DNA from: a virus
Virus record (IMG/VR): IMGVR_UViG_3300047557_001098
Location: 1-64,000 of that record
DNA length: 64,000 nucleotides
Strand: one strand, 5' to 3'
The notes under the pieces were generated by a model, which saw only the letters and a program-made list of their open reading frames with translations, was not told where the DNA came from and did no database searches. Position numbers and translations under genes: made by a program. This document shows, piece after piece, positions 39,639-47,728 of the stretch. The first letter of the stretch is position 1. Each line of letters starts with the position of its first letter.

Positions 39639-40430
39639 TTATTTCTCTGAATGTTTTGTATTGTACACTGATGCTGATTGTGACACGGATGCTCTTTTCT
39701 TGATAAGTTCTTTTATCGACTCATCATTTTTTTGTTCTTCTCTAGGAGCAAACAATGCACGACCACGCTCTTCAGTTATAGCAGGGGCAGCACAAAGATA
39801 ATAGGCAGCTATAGACTTGCGAACAACTCCTAATGGACATTCTATACTATTTGGAAGCCCATGCCAAGAGTTTTGTGTTGTATCAAAAACAATTGCCCTA
39901 TTGAATTTGTTTTCTATTGTGTGAACTTTTTGTAGAGGTTCCTTTTGTACTTCATCGTGTGACCAAAGTTCTAGTCCACCTTTCCATGCTGACTGCCAAT
40001 CTTTGGTAAGATAAACAATAATATTAAGTTTGCGTTGAAGATTTAGTTTGGGATGAACATTATAGTCTAAGTGTATGTTATTATTGCCACCACGTGTATG
40101 CATGTGCCAACCACCGCCATTAAGGCCTGGGTCAGAAACTAAGTCATCTCTATCAACTAGATGAGATAGTCTCTCCACAAAATTACGTGAATTTAAAAAA
40201 CTAAATGCTCTATATGTTGTTGGTGGAAAACGATCCCAACGATTCATTGTTTTTTTAATTTCCAATGGGCTGTGGTGATCGTTCAACGAAGAGTCGTAGA
40301 AGTCTGGAAACTCTTCAGAAATTTTATCTGCTACTTCAGGTATAAAAAAATTGTCAATCACAACATGATTAAAAGGTATTGATGATTGAAAACTTTCTTT
40401 TATTTCATACCAATTCAACTCTCGTATCAT
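39639..40430 (-). CDS. 2OG-Fe(II) oxygenase
   Basis: A 263-residue dioxygenase with IHLDYNVHPKLNLQRKLNII (H-x-D), LTKDWQSAWKGGLELW, a distal His in SWHGLP and VRKSIAAYYL with the 2OG-binding Arg. The pattern is that of phytanoyl/prolyl-type 2OG oxygenases found in phage and LPS loci. The ATG at 40430 has AGGA 8 bases upstream and is preferred to the ATG at 40442; both lie inside the preceding gene. Beside RmlB and a C-methyltransferase, it may act on a sugar or protein. Confidence 0.88.
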   Translation of the reverse strand: MIRELNWYEIKESFQSSIPFNHVVIDNFFIPEVADKISEEFPDFYDSSLNDHHSPLEIKKTMNRWDRFPPTTYRAFSFLNSRNFVERLSHLVDRDDLVSDPGLNGGGWHMHTRGGNNNIHLDYNVHPKLNLQRKLNIIVYLTKDWQSAWKGGLELWSHDEVQKEPLQKVHTIENKFNRAIVFDTTQNSWHGLPNSIECPLGVVRKSIAAYYLCAAPAITEERGRALFAPREEQKNDESIKELIKKRASVSQSASVYNTKHSEK

Positions 40431-41193
40431 AATTTTCCTCATGATTTTTCAACATCATTTCATAATGTTCTTTTCTTTGGTTATACAAATCAAGATATAA
40501 AGAGTAGTTGCTACCAAATAATCGTTCGTAACTTTCGTTTTCAAATGGAAATTTTTTAATCTTTATATGTCTATTGCAAATACTGTGTATACTAAACAAC
40601 CTCTCTATTACAAAACTAAAATTTGGAAGCATAGCGCCATTGTATAATCTTTTCTTTTCATACATAAATTCTTTGAGTTCTTCATCATTCTCAATCAAAT
40701 TTAAACAATGATCTATAAAACTGATGTAGCTTTTCCAAAACTTTTTGTTTCCTACATGATAGTTGCATGTAGCAAAATCATCAGGATGATACAGTAGTTC
40801 TCTCAGATCAAAATTCAAACCCATTTTAGGTAGCAATTTGTTACCAAAATCTATCATTCCAGGATGCCATATGTCACCTTGAACCCATAGATTCATATGA
40901 GTTGAAGCAACATCTAAGAATGGATCAAGATGATATACATCATAGCCTGGATTGGCTAGTATCCATTCTTTAAATTCCTTCATTTCAAGTTTAGTTTTAT
41001 CGTACCATCTCCATGAGAGTAAACCCCAATGATCATCTTCATTCTTTGCATGAATCTCATATAGATTTTTTACAAAAGGATATTCTCTTAGTTCTGGTGT
41101 TAAATTTGCTGTATTGTCGTAAGGAACACAAACTGAATCCAAGTGTTTCATTTGTGCTTTTTCGTAATACGCTTGATATAAAAAAAGATTCAT
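40405..41193 (-). CDS. Glycosyltransferase-like unknown protein
   Basis: A 262-residue soluble protein (MNLFLYQAYYEKAQMKHLD...). The segment DDHWGLLSWRWYDKTKLEMKEF followed by NPGYDVYHLDPFL resembles a family of capsule/LPS proteins of unknown activity that contain a YGxxSxRFxxKT-type motif. No clear DxD or cofactor site. TGATG overlap with the Sm-like gene upstream and long overlap with the oxygenase gene tie it to the sugar cassette. Role inferred from context. Confidence 0.6.
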   Translation of the reverse strand: MNLFLYQAYYEKAQMKHLDSVCVPYDNTANLTPELREYPFVKNLYEIHAKNEDDHWGLLSWRWYDKTKLEMKEFKEWILANPGYDVYHLDPFLDVASTHMNLWVQGDIWHPGMIDFGNKLLPKMGLNFDLRELLYHPDDFATCNYHVGNKKFWKSYISFIDHCLNLIENDEELKEFMYEKKRLYNGAMLPNFSFVIERLFSIHSICNRHIKIKKFPFENESYERLFGSNYSLYLDLYNQRKEHYEMMLKNHEENYDTRVELV

Positions 41194-41603
41194 CAGTGTA
41201 ATTTTTTAGTGTTGGTGTCTTTTAAAAATTCTATTAGCTGCTCAGGCAATTCGTTTACTTCTTCTTCCTCTTCTTGCTCGTCTAATAAACTGTCAAGTAT
41301 TTTATCTGAGTCTGCCATCTCTTCTAATGTACGCTCAACAAGTTTATCATAGTATCTTATCATTGCTTCTTTTGGTTCAATAACTGTGACGATATCGGAA
41401 GAATATATTAGGGCAGAGTTTTCTTTGATCAATTCAACTGGCAGCCATGGCATCATCATCATAACAGTTTGGCCTGTGGGCATACGACGAAACACTAAAC
41501 GCATCGGATCATTGAGTTGTATCTGTTCTGAATCTTCCTGCTCAAACATAGAAGCCATAATATCTTCACCAGTCTGCATTCTTATAAGTTTTACGTTATG
41601 CAT
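41193..41603 (-). CDS. Sm-like-fold hypothetical protein next to UvsW
   Basis: A 136-residue protein with a beta-rich first half (VKLIRMQTGEDIMASMF, DPMRLVFRRMP, YSSDIVTVIEP) and an acidic helical tail with a run of six Glu. It looks like a paralogue of the 101-residue protein next to gp43 (16256-16561). Similar small proteins are common in cyanophages and are of unknown function. Its start overlaps the UvsW stop by 8 bases. Confidence 0.65.
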   Translation of the reverse strand: MHNVKLIRMQTGEDIMASMFEQEDSEQIQLNDPMRLVFRRMPTGQTVMMMMPWLPVELIKENSALIYSSDIVTVIEPKEAMIRYYDKLVERTLEEMADSDKILDSLLDEQEEEEEVNELPEQLIEFLKDTNTKKLH

Positions 41604-43077
41604 TCTTGACCTCTATATTGTAGAATTTGTATTTAAACTTTTCGTCATCGTATATTTTAACACGTTCTTGCAAGTGTTGCAACGTATAGTTGACATGTTT
41701 ACCTATACGGAAATCATCTGCTATGTCATAAAGAACTGCTTCGGTTTTGTTATCACCAATTCGCAAACCTCTACCGATTGATTGTAGATTACGTACCCTA
41801 GACTTAGATGGTGATGCAAAGACAACATTGTGGAGATTACGAATGTTAATACCAGTGCTGAATGTACCATAAGAAGCAACAATAATCGCATCATTTTGCT
41901 TCTCTGTTATCTCACGAACTTGTTCACGGACTTCAACATCTGTTCCACCATACACAAAAAAAACATGCCTATTACCAGCCTTTTCTTCAATGAGTTTGTG
42001 GAGATGTTTACCATGTTTTTCTACCAAATTAAATAATATAAGTGAGTTGCCCTCTAATGACAACGCCAGATTACGAATGAATTCATTTCTTGCTTTACTA
42101 CTGACTATGTAGTCTATCTCGGTTTGATAGTCCCAGCCTCTAGATAGTTTACATACTTCTTCTGAATATTTCAATACCAAACACTTGATACGAAAGTCTG
42201 CCAGTTGTTTGTTTTCAATCAGCTTGGCTGTGGTAGTAGATTGATATAACGGTCCAAACAAACCTTCCAATACCAGCTTATGTGTTTGTGTACCATCAAT
42301 TGTACCTGTGCAACCTATTCTATACTTTGCATTCTTCAGACCAGTCATGATGGTAGTCAATGACTTTGCTTTGAACTGATGTGCTTCATCACCTAAAACA
42401 AAATCAAACTGCTCAAAGTATTCTGGTGGATTTTTGTAGATAGATTGCCACGTGGTAATGGTTAGAAATTTATTTGTATGCTTGTCTTTTCCCGAATACT
42501 GTCGATGGGCATTGTTTGCGGCATCGTAGCCATATGATACAAAATCAGCATACATTTGCTCAACAAGAGAAGTTGTAGGAACAATTAGTAATCCTTTCTT
42601 ATAACCTTTGTGTTGTAAGTATCTTAGTATAAGATATTGTATTAAAGACTTGCCTGAGCCTGTGGGTGACAACAATAACATTCGCCTGTTTCGAACGGCA
42701 AATAAGAAGGCTTTGTATTGATATTCTCTAATGCCATCTGTTATAATGCTTTTGTCCAGATAAAGTTGCTGTAGAAACTCATTAGCCTCTATTGCTGAGA
42801 AACTCTCTGTGTTGTTTACTGGTGAATCAACTTCAAGTTTATAACCCCGTTCTTCACAAAACTTTTCAATGTAAGGTACAAGACCATGATAGATTGTGTA
42901 AGATCGAAGATCAGCAAGTCTTATCTTACCGTCCCAAAGTTTATTCTTGTACGCAGGCATGAACTGATAACCTGGTACGAAGAATGTAAAGTAGTCAGCA
43001 AGTTCTTGTGCAATACTTTTTTCACAATCAAACTTAATGAAGGCTTCATTTTGTTTGTAAAGAACAAGGTCAGTCAT
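41596..43077 (-). CDS. uvsW: RNA-DNA and DNA helicase UvsW
   Basis: A superfamily 2 helicase that unwinds R-loops and branched recombination intermediates and so turns off origin-type initiation. The 493-residue protein (T4 503) has the N-terminal domain typical of UvsW, then motif I LSPTGSGKSLIQYLI near residue 146, motif II FVLGDEAHQF, motif III GCTGTI and motif VI QSIGRGLRIGD. It is followed by the genes of the second sugar cassette rather than by another recombination gene. Confidence 0.96.
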   Translation of the reverse strand: MTDLVLYKQNEAFIKFDCEKSIAQELADYFTFFVPGYQFMPAYKNKLWDGKIRLADLRSYTIYHGLVPYIEKFCEERGYKLEVDSPVNNTESFSAIEANEFLQQLYLDKSIITDGIREYQYKAFLFAVRNRRMLLLSPTGSGKSLIQYLILRYLQHKGYKKGLLIVPTTSLVEQMYADFVSYGYDAANNAHRQYSGKDKHTNKFLTITTWQSIYKNPPEYFEQFDFVLGDEAHQFKAKSLTTIMTGLKNAKYRIGCTGTIDGTQTHKLVLEGLFGPLYQSTTTAKLIENKQLADFRIKCLVLKYSEEVCKLSRGWDYQTEIDYIVSSKARNEFIRNLALSLEGNSLILFNLVEKHGKHLHKLIEEKAGNRHVFFVYGGTDVEVREQVREITEKQNDAIIVASYGTFSTGINIRNLHNVVFASPSKSRVRNLQSIGRGLRIGDNKTEAVLYDIADDFRIGKHVNYTLQHLQERVKIYDDEKFKYKFYNIEVKNA

Positions 43078-43495
43078 TTACCACTTCTTCCCAAGTGCTG
43101 TCACCTTTCTTTCGAACAGCAACTATAAATTCAAGATGATCTGGTGTACCAGAACTCCACTCATGAGGACCCAACATCATCATTTGATTTTTTTCTTTGT
43201 ATTTGTTATTATAGATATAGTATACTCTTGTAAACAAAGGACTGAAAGTACACTCAGTAGAATGAACGATGTGTGTAACATCTAATCGACGCATTAAAGA
43301 TTCGGCTTGTTCTTTAAGAACATTGACCTGTTCCATAATACGTTCATACTCTTGTTTAGCATGAAGCTTTGCAACGTTTAAACTTCTATCTTTTTCTTCT
43401 TTGACTGCAACAGGAGCAAAGACGGGTGCACCAACTTCCATTGGATACTCTTTACTGTGATGCTCAATTAAATCTTTACTTGGATCGATTCTCAT
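43070..43495 (-). CDS. DUF2452-like protein
   Basis: A 141-residue protein with a helix EYERIMEQVNVLKEQAESLMRRL followed by FSPLFTRVYYIYNN and MMLGPHEWSSG, the characteristic DUF2452 pattern known from T4-like cyanophages. No activity is established. The ATG at 43495 makes a TAATG overlap with the UvsY stop, so the longer reading from 43522 is discarded. It lies between UvsY and UvsW, suggesting a role in recombination, by context. Confidence 0.8.
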   Translation of the reverse strand: MRIDPSKDLIEHHSKEYPMEVGAPVFAPVAVKEEKDRSLNVAKLHAKQEYERIMEQVNVLKEQAESLMRRLDVTHIVHSTECTFSPLFTRVYYIYNNKYKEKNQMMMLGPHEWSSGTPDHLEFIVAVRKKGDSTWEEVVND

Positions 43496-43929
43496 TAAAC
43501 ACCTTGTATAAATTTTTCCCAATCAATGAAGGAACGTAGTTCCCATGTTCTATTGTTTAACTCTTTTAATATTGCTTGACAAACTTCCACAACTTCATCG
43601 TGCAACATTTTACGTGCAAGATATTTGTTGATATCTTCATCTGATTCTAAGTATGTATTGATCTCTGATTTGAGAGTATAAGGAAATGGTTGCCACCCAT
43701 ATTTTGCTAGATCATCTTCATCTAATCTACCTGTATAGTATTCCCATTTTAACTTACGCCATTTGTTGTATTGAAATTCTGCTTCACGTGCTAACATACG
43801 ATGTGACGATAGAATATTCAAATATTTGGAATGTAATTTTGGAATGTCGATCAGTGCCTTACCTGGTTCGGTGCGGTCAATATTAGAATCGGCAGTCCAC
43901 ATCTGTAATACTTCATCAAGTTTGTTCAT
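43495..43929 (-). CDS. uvsY: Recombination mediator UvsY
   Basis: Loads UvsX on single-stranded DNA covered by gp32. The 144-residue protein (T4 137) has the family features: LQMWTADSNIDRTEPGKALI at the N-terminus, LHSKYLNILSSHR, KWEYYTGRL and the ending NNRTWELRSFIDWEKFIQG. The ribosome site AGGAGGT forms half of a small hairpin (see 43937-43949). Confidence 0.95.
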   Translation of the reverse strand: MNKLDEVLQMWTADSNIDRTEPGKALIDIPKLHSKYLNILSSHRMLAREAEFQYNKWRKLKWEYYTGRLDEDDLAKYGWQPFPYTLKSEINTYLESDEDINKYLARKMLHDEVVEVCQAILKELNNRTWELRSFIDWEKFIQGV

Positions 43930-43936
43930 ATTATAC

Positions 43937-43949
43937 CTCCTATTAGGAG
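43937..43949 (-). promoter_or_regulatory. Hairpin CTCCT-AAT-AGGAG over the UvsY ribosome site
   Basis: In the transcript CUCCU pairs with AGGAG of the AGGAGGU ribosome site 8 bases before the UvsY start. The 5-bp stem with a 3-base loop could shut off or damp translation. It may be chance. Confidence 0.35.
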
Positions 43950-43959
43950 TATATCACAT

Positions 43960-44499
43960 TTAGAATAATTTTTCTACGTTGTAATAGGTAAACCTAAACG
44001 TAGCGTCTGCCGTAACAATTGTGTCTGGTGTGTCGGTTGAAGATACGACAAAACCAGATAGTGAGATTGGAAATAAATCTTTGAAATTAAATCGATAATA
44101 TGGTTTATTTGATGCCGATAAAAGTGTTACCGCAGCATCAGAATATTGAGGAGATTTTGAGAGAGTCGCTGAATTGAACTGAGATAATTTACTCAGATTT
44201 TGATACTCTTCATACTCGGTAGGGAATGTAAGAGCACGTAGCCAATCGTGTATTTCTAACCATGACAACATCTCAGCATCAACAATAAAGGTAATGTTAA
44301 GCACATCATAAATTGCCTTTTCACCTGGTGCATACAATTCAACAAATGGATTTTGTACCGGAATCTCAGAAGTAGAAATGCCAGGTAATGAAATGGTCTG
44401 ACAAAAGTATTGTAGATTGGGCGCACGTGAAAAGTTCAGCGTGAACTTATTCGGCTGTAAACTATTTGGATTAATTGGATTTCTATTTAAGGCTGTCAT
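43960..44499 (-). CDS. Tail-tube-fold protein (gp19/gp48/gp54-like)
   Basis: A 179-residue protein resembling tail-tube and tube-initiator proteins: NKFTLNFSRAPNLQYFCQ, SLPGISTSEIPVQNPFVE and LEIHDWLRALTFP. The same arrangement appears in gp19 at 51122. It may be a second tube protein or a baseplate-tube junction protein. The start at 44499 (MTALNRNPIN) is preferred: a longer GTG-started reading from 44556 would run across a perfect terminator hairpin. A TATAAATA lies 5 bases before the ATG, which would give a leaderless message. Confidence 0.7.
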   Translation of the reverse strand: MTALNRNPINPNSLQPNKFTLNFSRAPNLQYFCQTISLPGISTSEIPVQNPFVELYAPGEKAIYDVLNITFIVDAEMLSWLEIHDWLRALTFPTEYEEYQNLSKLSQFNSATLSKSPQYSDAAVTLLSASNKPYYRFNFKDLFPISLSGFVVSSTDTPDTIVTADATFRFTYYNVEKLF

Positions 44500-44504
44500 A
44501 TCTC

Positions 44505-44512
44505 TATTTATA
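44505..44512 (-). promoter_or_regulatory. T4-type late promoter (TATAAATA), leaderless geometry
   Basis: Perfect TATAAATA with 5 bases to the ATG at 44499. If it spans -13 to -6 as in T4, transcription starts at the A of ATG. It lies just after the gp23 terminator, so it would serve the tube-like gene alone. Confidence 0.7.
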
Positions 44513-44513
44513 T

Positions 44514-44547
44514 ACGTAAAAAAAGAGGCACCCGAAGGTGCCTCTCT
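44514..44547 (-). terminator. Terminator after the major capsid gene
   Basis: AGAGGCACC-TTCG-GGTGCCTCT and TTTTTTT on the minus strand, 28 bases after the gp23 stop. A 9-bp GC-rich stem with a UUCG tetraloop, the strongest intrinsic terminator in the window. Confidence 0.95.
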
Positions 44548-44574
44548 AAATCCCACTCTACGGTGGTTATTTAA

Positions 44575-45918
44575 TTACATCAGGTTTGCAATACGGAAAC
44601 CACGGTAGTAGTTGTTTGACTGAGATGTCAAAGCACCAAGACCTTGATCTGTACCTTCTGCAAATGGATTTGCTACTAGACCGTAACGAGTCTTGAAGCC
44701 GATCTTTGGCTGGAAAGTACCAGTGTCAACTGCACGAACCATTTGTAGAGGAACGTATGGGCAGTAGAACATACCAGCATCGTATGCGTTTGTACCCTTG
44801 TAACCTACAACCGCAAACTCAGATGTTGAGCCTGTTGGGAAGTATGGATCGATGTAGACTTTGATACGACCGAAGATTGTACCAGCAAATGTATTACCTG
44901 TATCGTCAACTGTCAGTGATACTTGACCTGCAAGTGCTGAGTTGTAGTCAAGAATACCAGCCATTGCAAGAGCAGATGCTACGTCTGAAGAACAGATAAC
45001 GATGTTACCTTTACCACGACGAGTTGTCTTAGCAATTTGGTTTGCTTCACGCTCAATCTGGAATGCCAGACCTTTAATCTTTTCAACCATCCAACGACCG
45101 TTTGAATCTGTGTCTAGGTTAAATGCACCTTTGGTTGTTGTACCTGCTTGGCAACCTGGCTTAGCAATCTTGTAGATTGTACGGATAACTTCACGGTTGA
45201 TTTCAGCAAGAATTTCAGCGGACAGAATGTTAGCCAGTTCTGTTTCTGCGTCAAGACCATGAACTGCTTTCAAGTCTTGTGCAAGTTCCATTGAGTATTC
45301 TGCTTTCAGAGCACGTGTACGTGCTGTTACAGTAACTTTCTCAATTGAGAATGCCATCTCTTGGAATGTGTTACCAGCAGCGCCATCACCTAGTGCTTCA
45401 GCAGAACCAGTTGACATTGCACCAGTAGGAGCAGCGTTACCTGTAAACAGATAATCTGTTGTGTTACCAGAAATGCTCATTGAAGAAGCAACGATGGCGC
45501 CGTTAGCACCAGAGAATGCTGTGTTAGCTTCGTTGTAGAATGCTTCTGTACCGCCTTGTGATGAGTATTTTGTACGCATCGCAAAAATCAGACCTGTAGG
45601 ACCTGTCATTGGCTGAACGCCGCAAACGTCATACGCAATCAGATTAGGTAATGAACGACGAACTAAGCTGATTAGAATTGGGTCGAAACCAGCAACAGGA
45701 CCAGCAGCAGCAGCACCGCCACCGAAACCACCTGTACCAGCAAAGTTAGTTGGTGAACCTGTTTCTTGTAGAATACCAGATTCTTTGATCATTTCTTGAG
45801 CTTGATTCTCAAGAATAACTGCTGTTACCGCTTTACGGTATGGGTCAGCAATCTTAGGCATATCTGGATGATCCAGAACGCTTTCCCATTTGCTTTGTAG
45901 ATTTTCAGACAAATACAT
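44575..45918 (-). CDS. 23: Major capsid protein gp23
   Basis: The hexamer-forming capsid protein. The 447-residue precursor is shorter than T4 gp23 (521), as in many cyanophages. The N-terminal propeptide is helical, and ILQE (residues 49-52) matches the gp21 cleavage rule (I/L)-x-E, so the mature form may begin at residue 53. LVRRSLPNLIAYDVCGVQPM, GPTGLIFAMRTKY and SKVTVTARTRALKAEYSMEL are typical of gp23. It ends at a strong terminator. An AGGAG ribosome site and TTTAAATA late-promoter variant precede it. Confidence 0.97.
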   Translation of the reverse strand: MYLSENLQSKWESVLDHPDMPKIADPYRKAVTAVILENQAQEMIKESGILQETGSPTNFAGTGGFGGGAAAAGPVAGFDPILISLVRRSLPNLIAYDVCGVQPMTGPTGLIFAMRTKYSSQGGTEAFYNEANTAFSGANGAIVASSMSISGNTTDYLFTGNAAPTGAMSTGSAEALGDGAAGNTFQEMAFSIEKVTVTARTRALKAEYSMELAQDLKAVHGLDAETELANILSAEILAEINREVIRTIYKIAKPGCQAGTTTKGAFNLDTDSNGRWMVEKIKGLAFQIEREANQIAKTTRRGKGNIVICSSDVASALAMAGILDYNSALAGQVSLTVDDTGNTFAGTIFGRIKVYIDPYFPTGSTSEFAVVGYKGTNAYDAGMFYCPYVPLQMVRAVDTGTFQPKIGFKTRYGLVANPFAEGTDQGLGALTSQSNNYYRGFRIANLM

Positions 45919-45939
45919 CTTTGTATCTCCTTTTGTTTT

Positions 45940-45947
45940 TATTTAAA
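45940..45947 (-). promoter_or_regulatory. Late-promoter variant before gp23 (TTTAAATA)
   Basis: One mismatch from TATAAATA, 22-29 bases before the gp23 start and overlapping the gp22 stop. T4 gene 23 also has its own late promoter. Confidence 0.45.
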
Positions 45948-47043
45948 TTCTTGTTTTAGAAATTGCTTGTACAACCGAAGCGACATATGGGTCAGCGGCA
46001 ACTTTCTTTTCAGTGCCGTCATCTTCGACTTCTTCATGAAGTTGTGCAGCATCGGCTTTCTTTACGCCAGATGGGAAGTAGTTCTCACGGATTGTCTCAA
46101 GTTTTTCAACGAATTCTTCCTCTGTGGAGAACTCTACACTCTCTGCAAGTGTTTTGATTTTTTCTACTTGAGTTGCTGTAAGACCTTCGCAAACTTCATT
46201 TACCAGTTGTACTTTAATAGCTTCAGTAAGTTGTTTCTTATACTGAATATTTGCTTCAATTTCTTCGTTCAGTTTAACTTCCAGTTCTTCGACCTTAGAT
46301 GCAAGTTCATCTACCAGTTCGACTTTATCTTCTGGAACGTTGATGTAGTTTTCAGCAAACAGATTGCGTAGACCAGCAATAAAATCTTCTGTGATTTCTG
46401 AACGCAGACCGCTTTCGATTGCGATTTCATTGTCGTCCATCCACTGCTCTACTACGTAGTTCAGGTAGTCATCTACCTTTTCTGTTAGTTCTGCTTTGAT
46501 TTCTTCAACAGCTTCGGCTAACATACCAGCATATTCTGCTTCCATTTGTTCTTGAATTTGAGCAACACGGTCGAATACACGTGCTTCAAAAATTGTAGCA
46601 GCTTTTGCTTTGAAGTCCTCAGAAATGTTTGAATCGTCGGCAAACAATGAAGCAACATCTTCTTTCATTTGTGCTTTCATTTCTTCAATTGCTGACTCAT
46701 CATCGAGCACCAATTCGCCTTCTTCATCTTCTGTTTCTTCAGGCATCATGTTTGTACCTGAACCATACTTCATGTTCTTGTCACCAAGTTGAACATCGCT
46801 TGATGCTGCTGAAGGCTTAGTCGTAGGTGCTGCTGCACTCTTAGCATTGCCTTTGCTTGATAACTTGTTAGAATCATCAGTAGGTTTGTTGTTCTGTGGT
46901 GTAGGACCGCCTAAATCTTCAGGTGTTCCAGGATTGCCTGGAGGTGTATTCTGAGTTAATTTAGGCATTGGCATACCAGGAGCAGATGACTTGCTTGATG
47001 CAAGAATTTCTGCTGCTGCTTCCATGAGTTTGTTTGTTGCCAT
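45943..47043 (-). CDS. 22: Prohead scaffold protein gp22
   Basis: The main core protein of the prohead, degraded by gp21 after assembly. The 366-residue protein (T4 269) is helical and acidic, with a proline- and glycine-rich N-terminus (GMPMPKLTQNTPPGNPGTPE), an acidic EETEDEEGELVLDDES segment and a long helix from about 130 to 320. I/L-x-E sites are abundant, as expected for a gp21 substrate. It is expressed from its own perfect late promoter (47066-47073) and lies between gp21 and gp23. Confidence 0.93.
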   Translation of the reverse strand: MATNKLMEAAAEILASSKSSAPGMPMPKLTQNTPPGNPGTPEDLGGPTPQNNKPTDDSNKLSSKGNAKSAAAPTTKPSAASSDVQLGDKNMKYGSGTNMMPEETEDEEGELVLDDESAIEEMKAQMKEDVASLFADDSNISEDFKAKAATIFEARVFDRVAQIQEQMEAEYAGMLAEAVEEIKAELTEKVDDYLNYVVEQWMDDNEIAIESGLRSEITEDFIAGLRNLFAENYINVPEDKVELVDELASKVEELEVKLNEEIEANIQYKKQLTEAIKVQLVNEVCEGLTATQVEKIKTLAESVEFSTEEEFVEKLETIRENYFPSGVKKADAAQLHEEVEDDGTEKKVAADPYVASVVQAISKTRI

Positions 47044-47065
47044 TGAATATCTCCTTATGATTTCT

Positions 47066-47073
47066 TATTTATA
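47066..47073 (-). promoter_or_regulatory. T4-type late promoter before gp22 (TATAAATA)
   Basis: Perfect TATAAATA, with start expected near 47060 and a 17-base leader containing AAGGAG before the gp22 start at 47043. Confidence 0.85.
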
Positions 47074-47077
47074 AATT

Positions 47078-47728
47078 TTAAAGTTTTCGTAGGAAGTTTT
47101 CGAAAAGTTGTAATCCAACTGTTTCAATATCTCTGCGTGATGCTTTGCGAATTTGTTGTTTAGCATAGCTAATATCAGATTCAACAAAGCGTCCTTCTAC
47201 GAATAACCATTCTTTATTTTCCATGATACCCTGGACAAAAGCGCCAGGAGCAGAAGGGTCAGCAACAATATCAGCAGCAGTTGCAAGGCGCAGGTCATCT
47301 TGTACCAGATTGTAACCTTCTTTTGTCATAACGACAGAACCTAATGCACGTGAAGATACACCCAGATTAACGCCAGACTCAATTAGATTCTTAGCAATTA
47401 AGCCATATGGTGTTTCCATGATCAGTGCTTTACCAACAAATGTATTGCCGTTCTCTACCAAACTTGTAATCTTGTGTGACACACGTTCTAGATTTAGAGA
47501 TGGTGTGTCTGGATGTCCCAGTTCTCCTAACGCACGATTAGATTTGATATATTCATCTGTATATCGTTGTACTTCATTGCGGAGAGTATCCATTTTGTAC
47601 ATGCGGTTGTTGCGATTGACTGTATCGCCAACTAGAAATGTACCTTCAATGTATAAATGTTTCTTACCATCTTCTGTTTTTTCGGTAAGATATCTTACAT
47701 TTTCAATATGTTCTTTAATGAGTTTCAT
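47078..47728 (-). CDS. 21: Prohead protease gp21
   Basis: The serine protease that matures the head by cutting after (I/L)-x-E. In this 216-residue protein (T4 212) ALGELGHPDTPSLNLERVSHKI supplies the catalytic His region and LGVSSRALGS the Ser. The N-terminus MKLIKEHIENVRYLTE resembles the targeting peptide it removes elsewhere. It overlaps the small beta-rich gene upstream at one base and precedes gp22. Confidence 0.95.
   Translation of the reverse strand: MKLIKEHIENVRYLTEKTEDGKKHLYIEGTFLVGDTVNRNNRMYKMDTLRNEVQRYTDEYIKSNRALGELGHPDTPSLNLERVSHKITSLVENGNTFVGKALIMETPYGLIAKNLIESGVNLGVSSRALGSVVMTKEGYNLVQDDLRLATAADIVADPSAPGAFVQGIMENKEWLFVEGRFVESDISYAKQQIRKASRRDIETVGLQLFENFLRKL

Noticed and set aside
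44500-44556. Longer N-terminus of the tube-like protein (GTG at 44556)
   Set aside because: It would translate across a perfect terminator hairpin, and a better ATG follows a late promoter.
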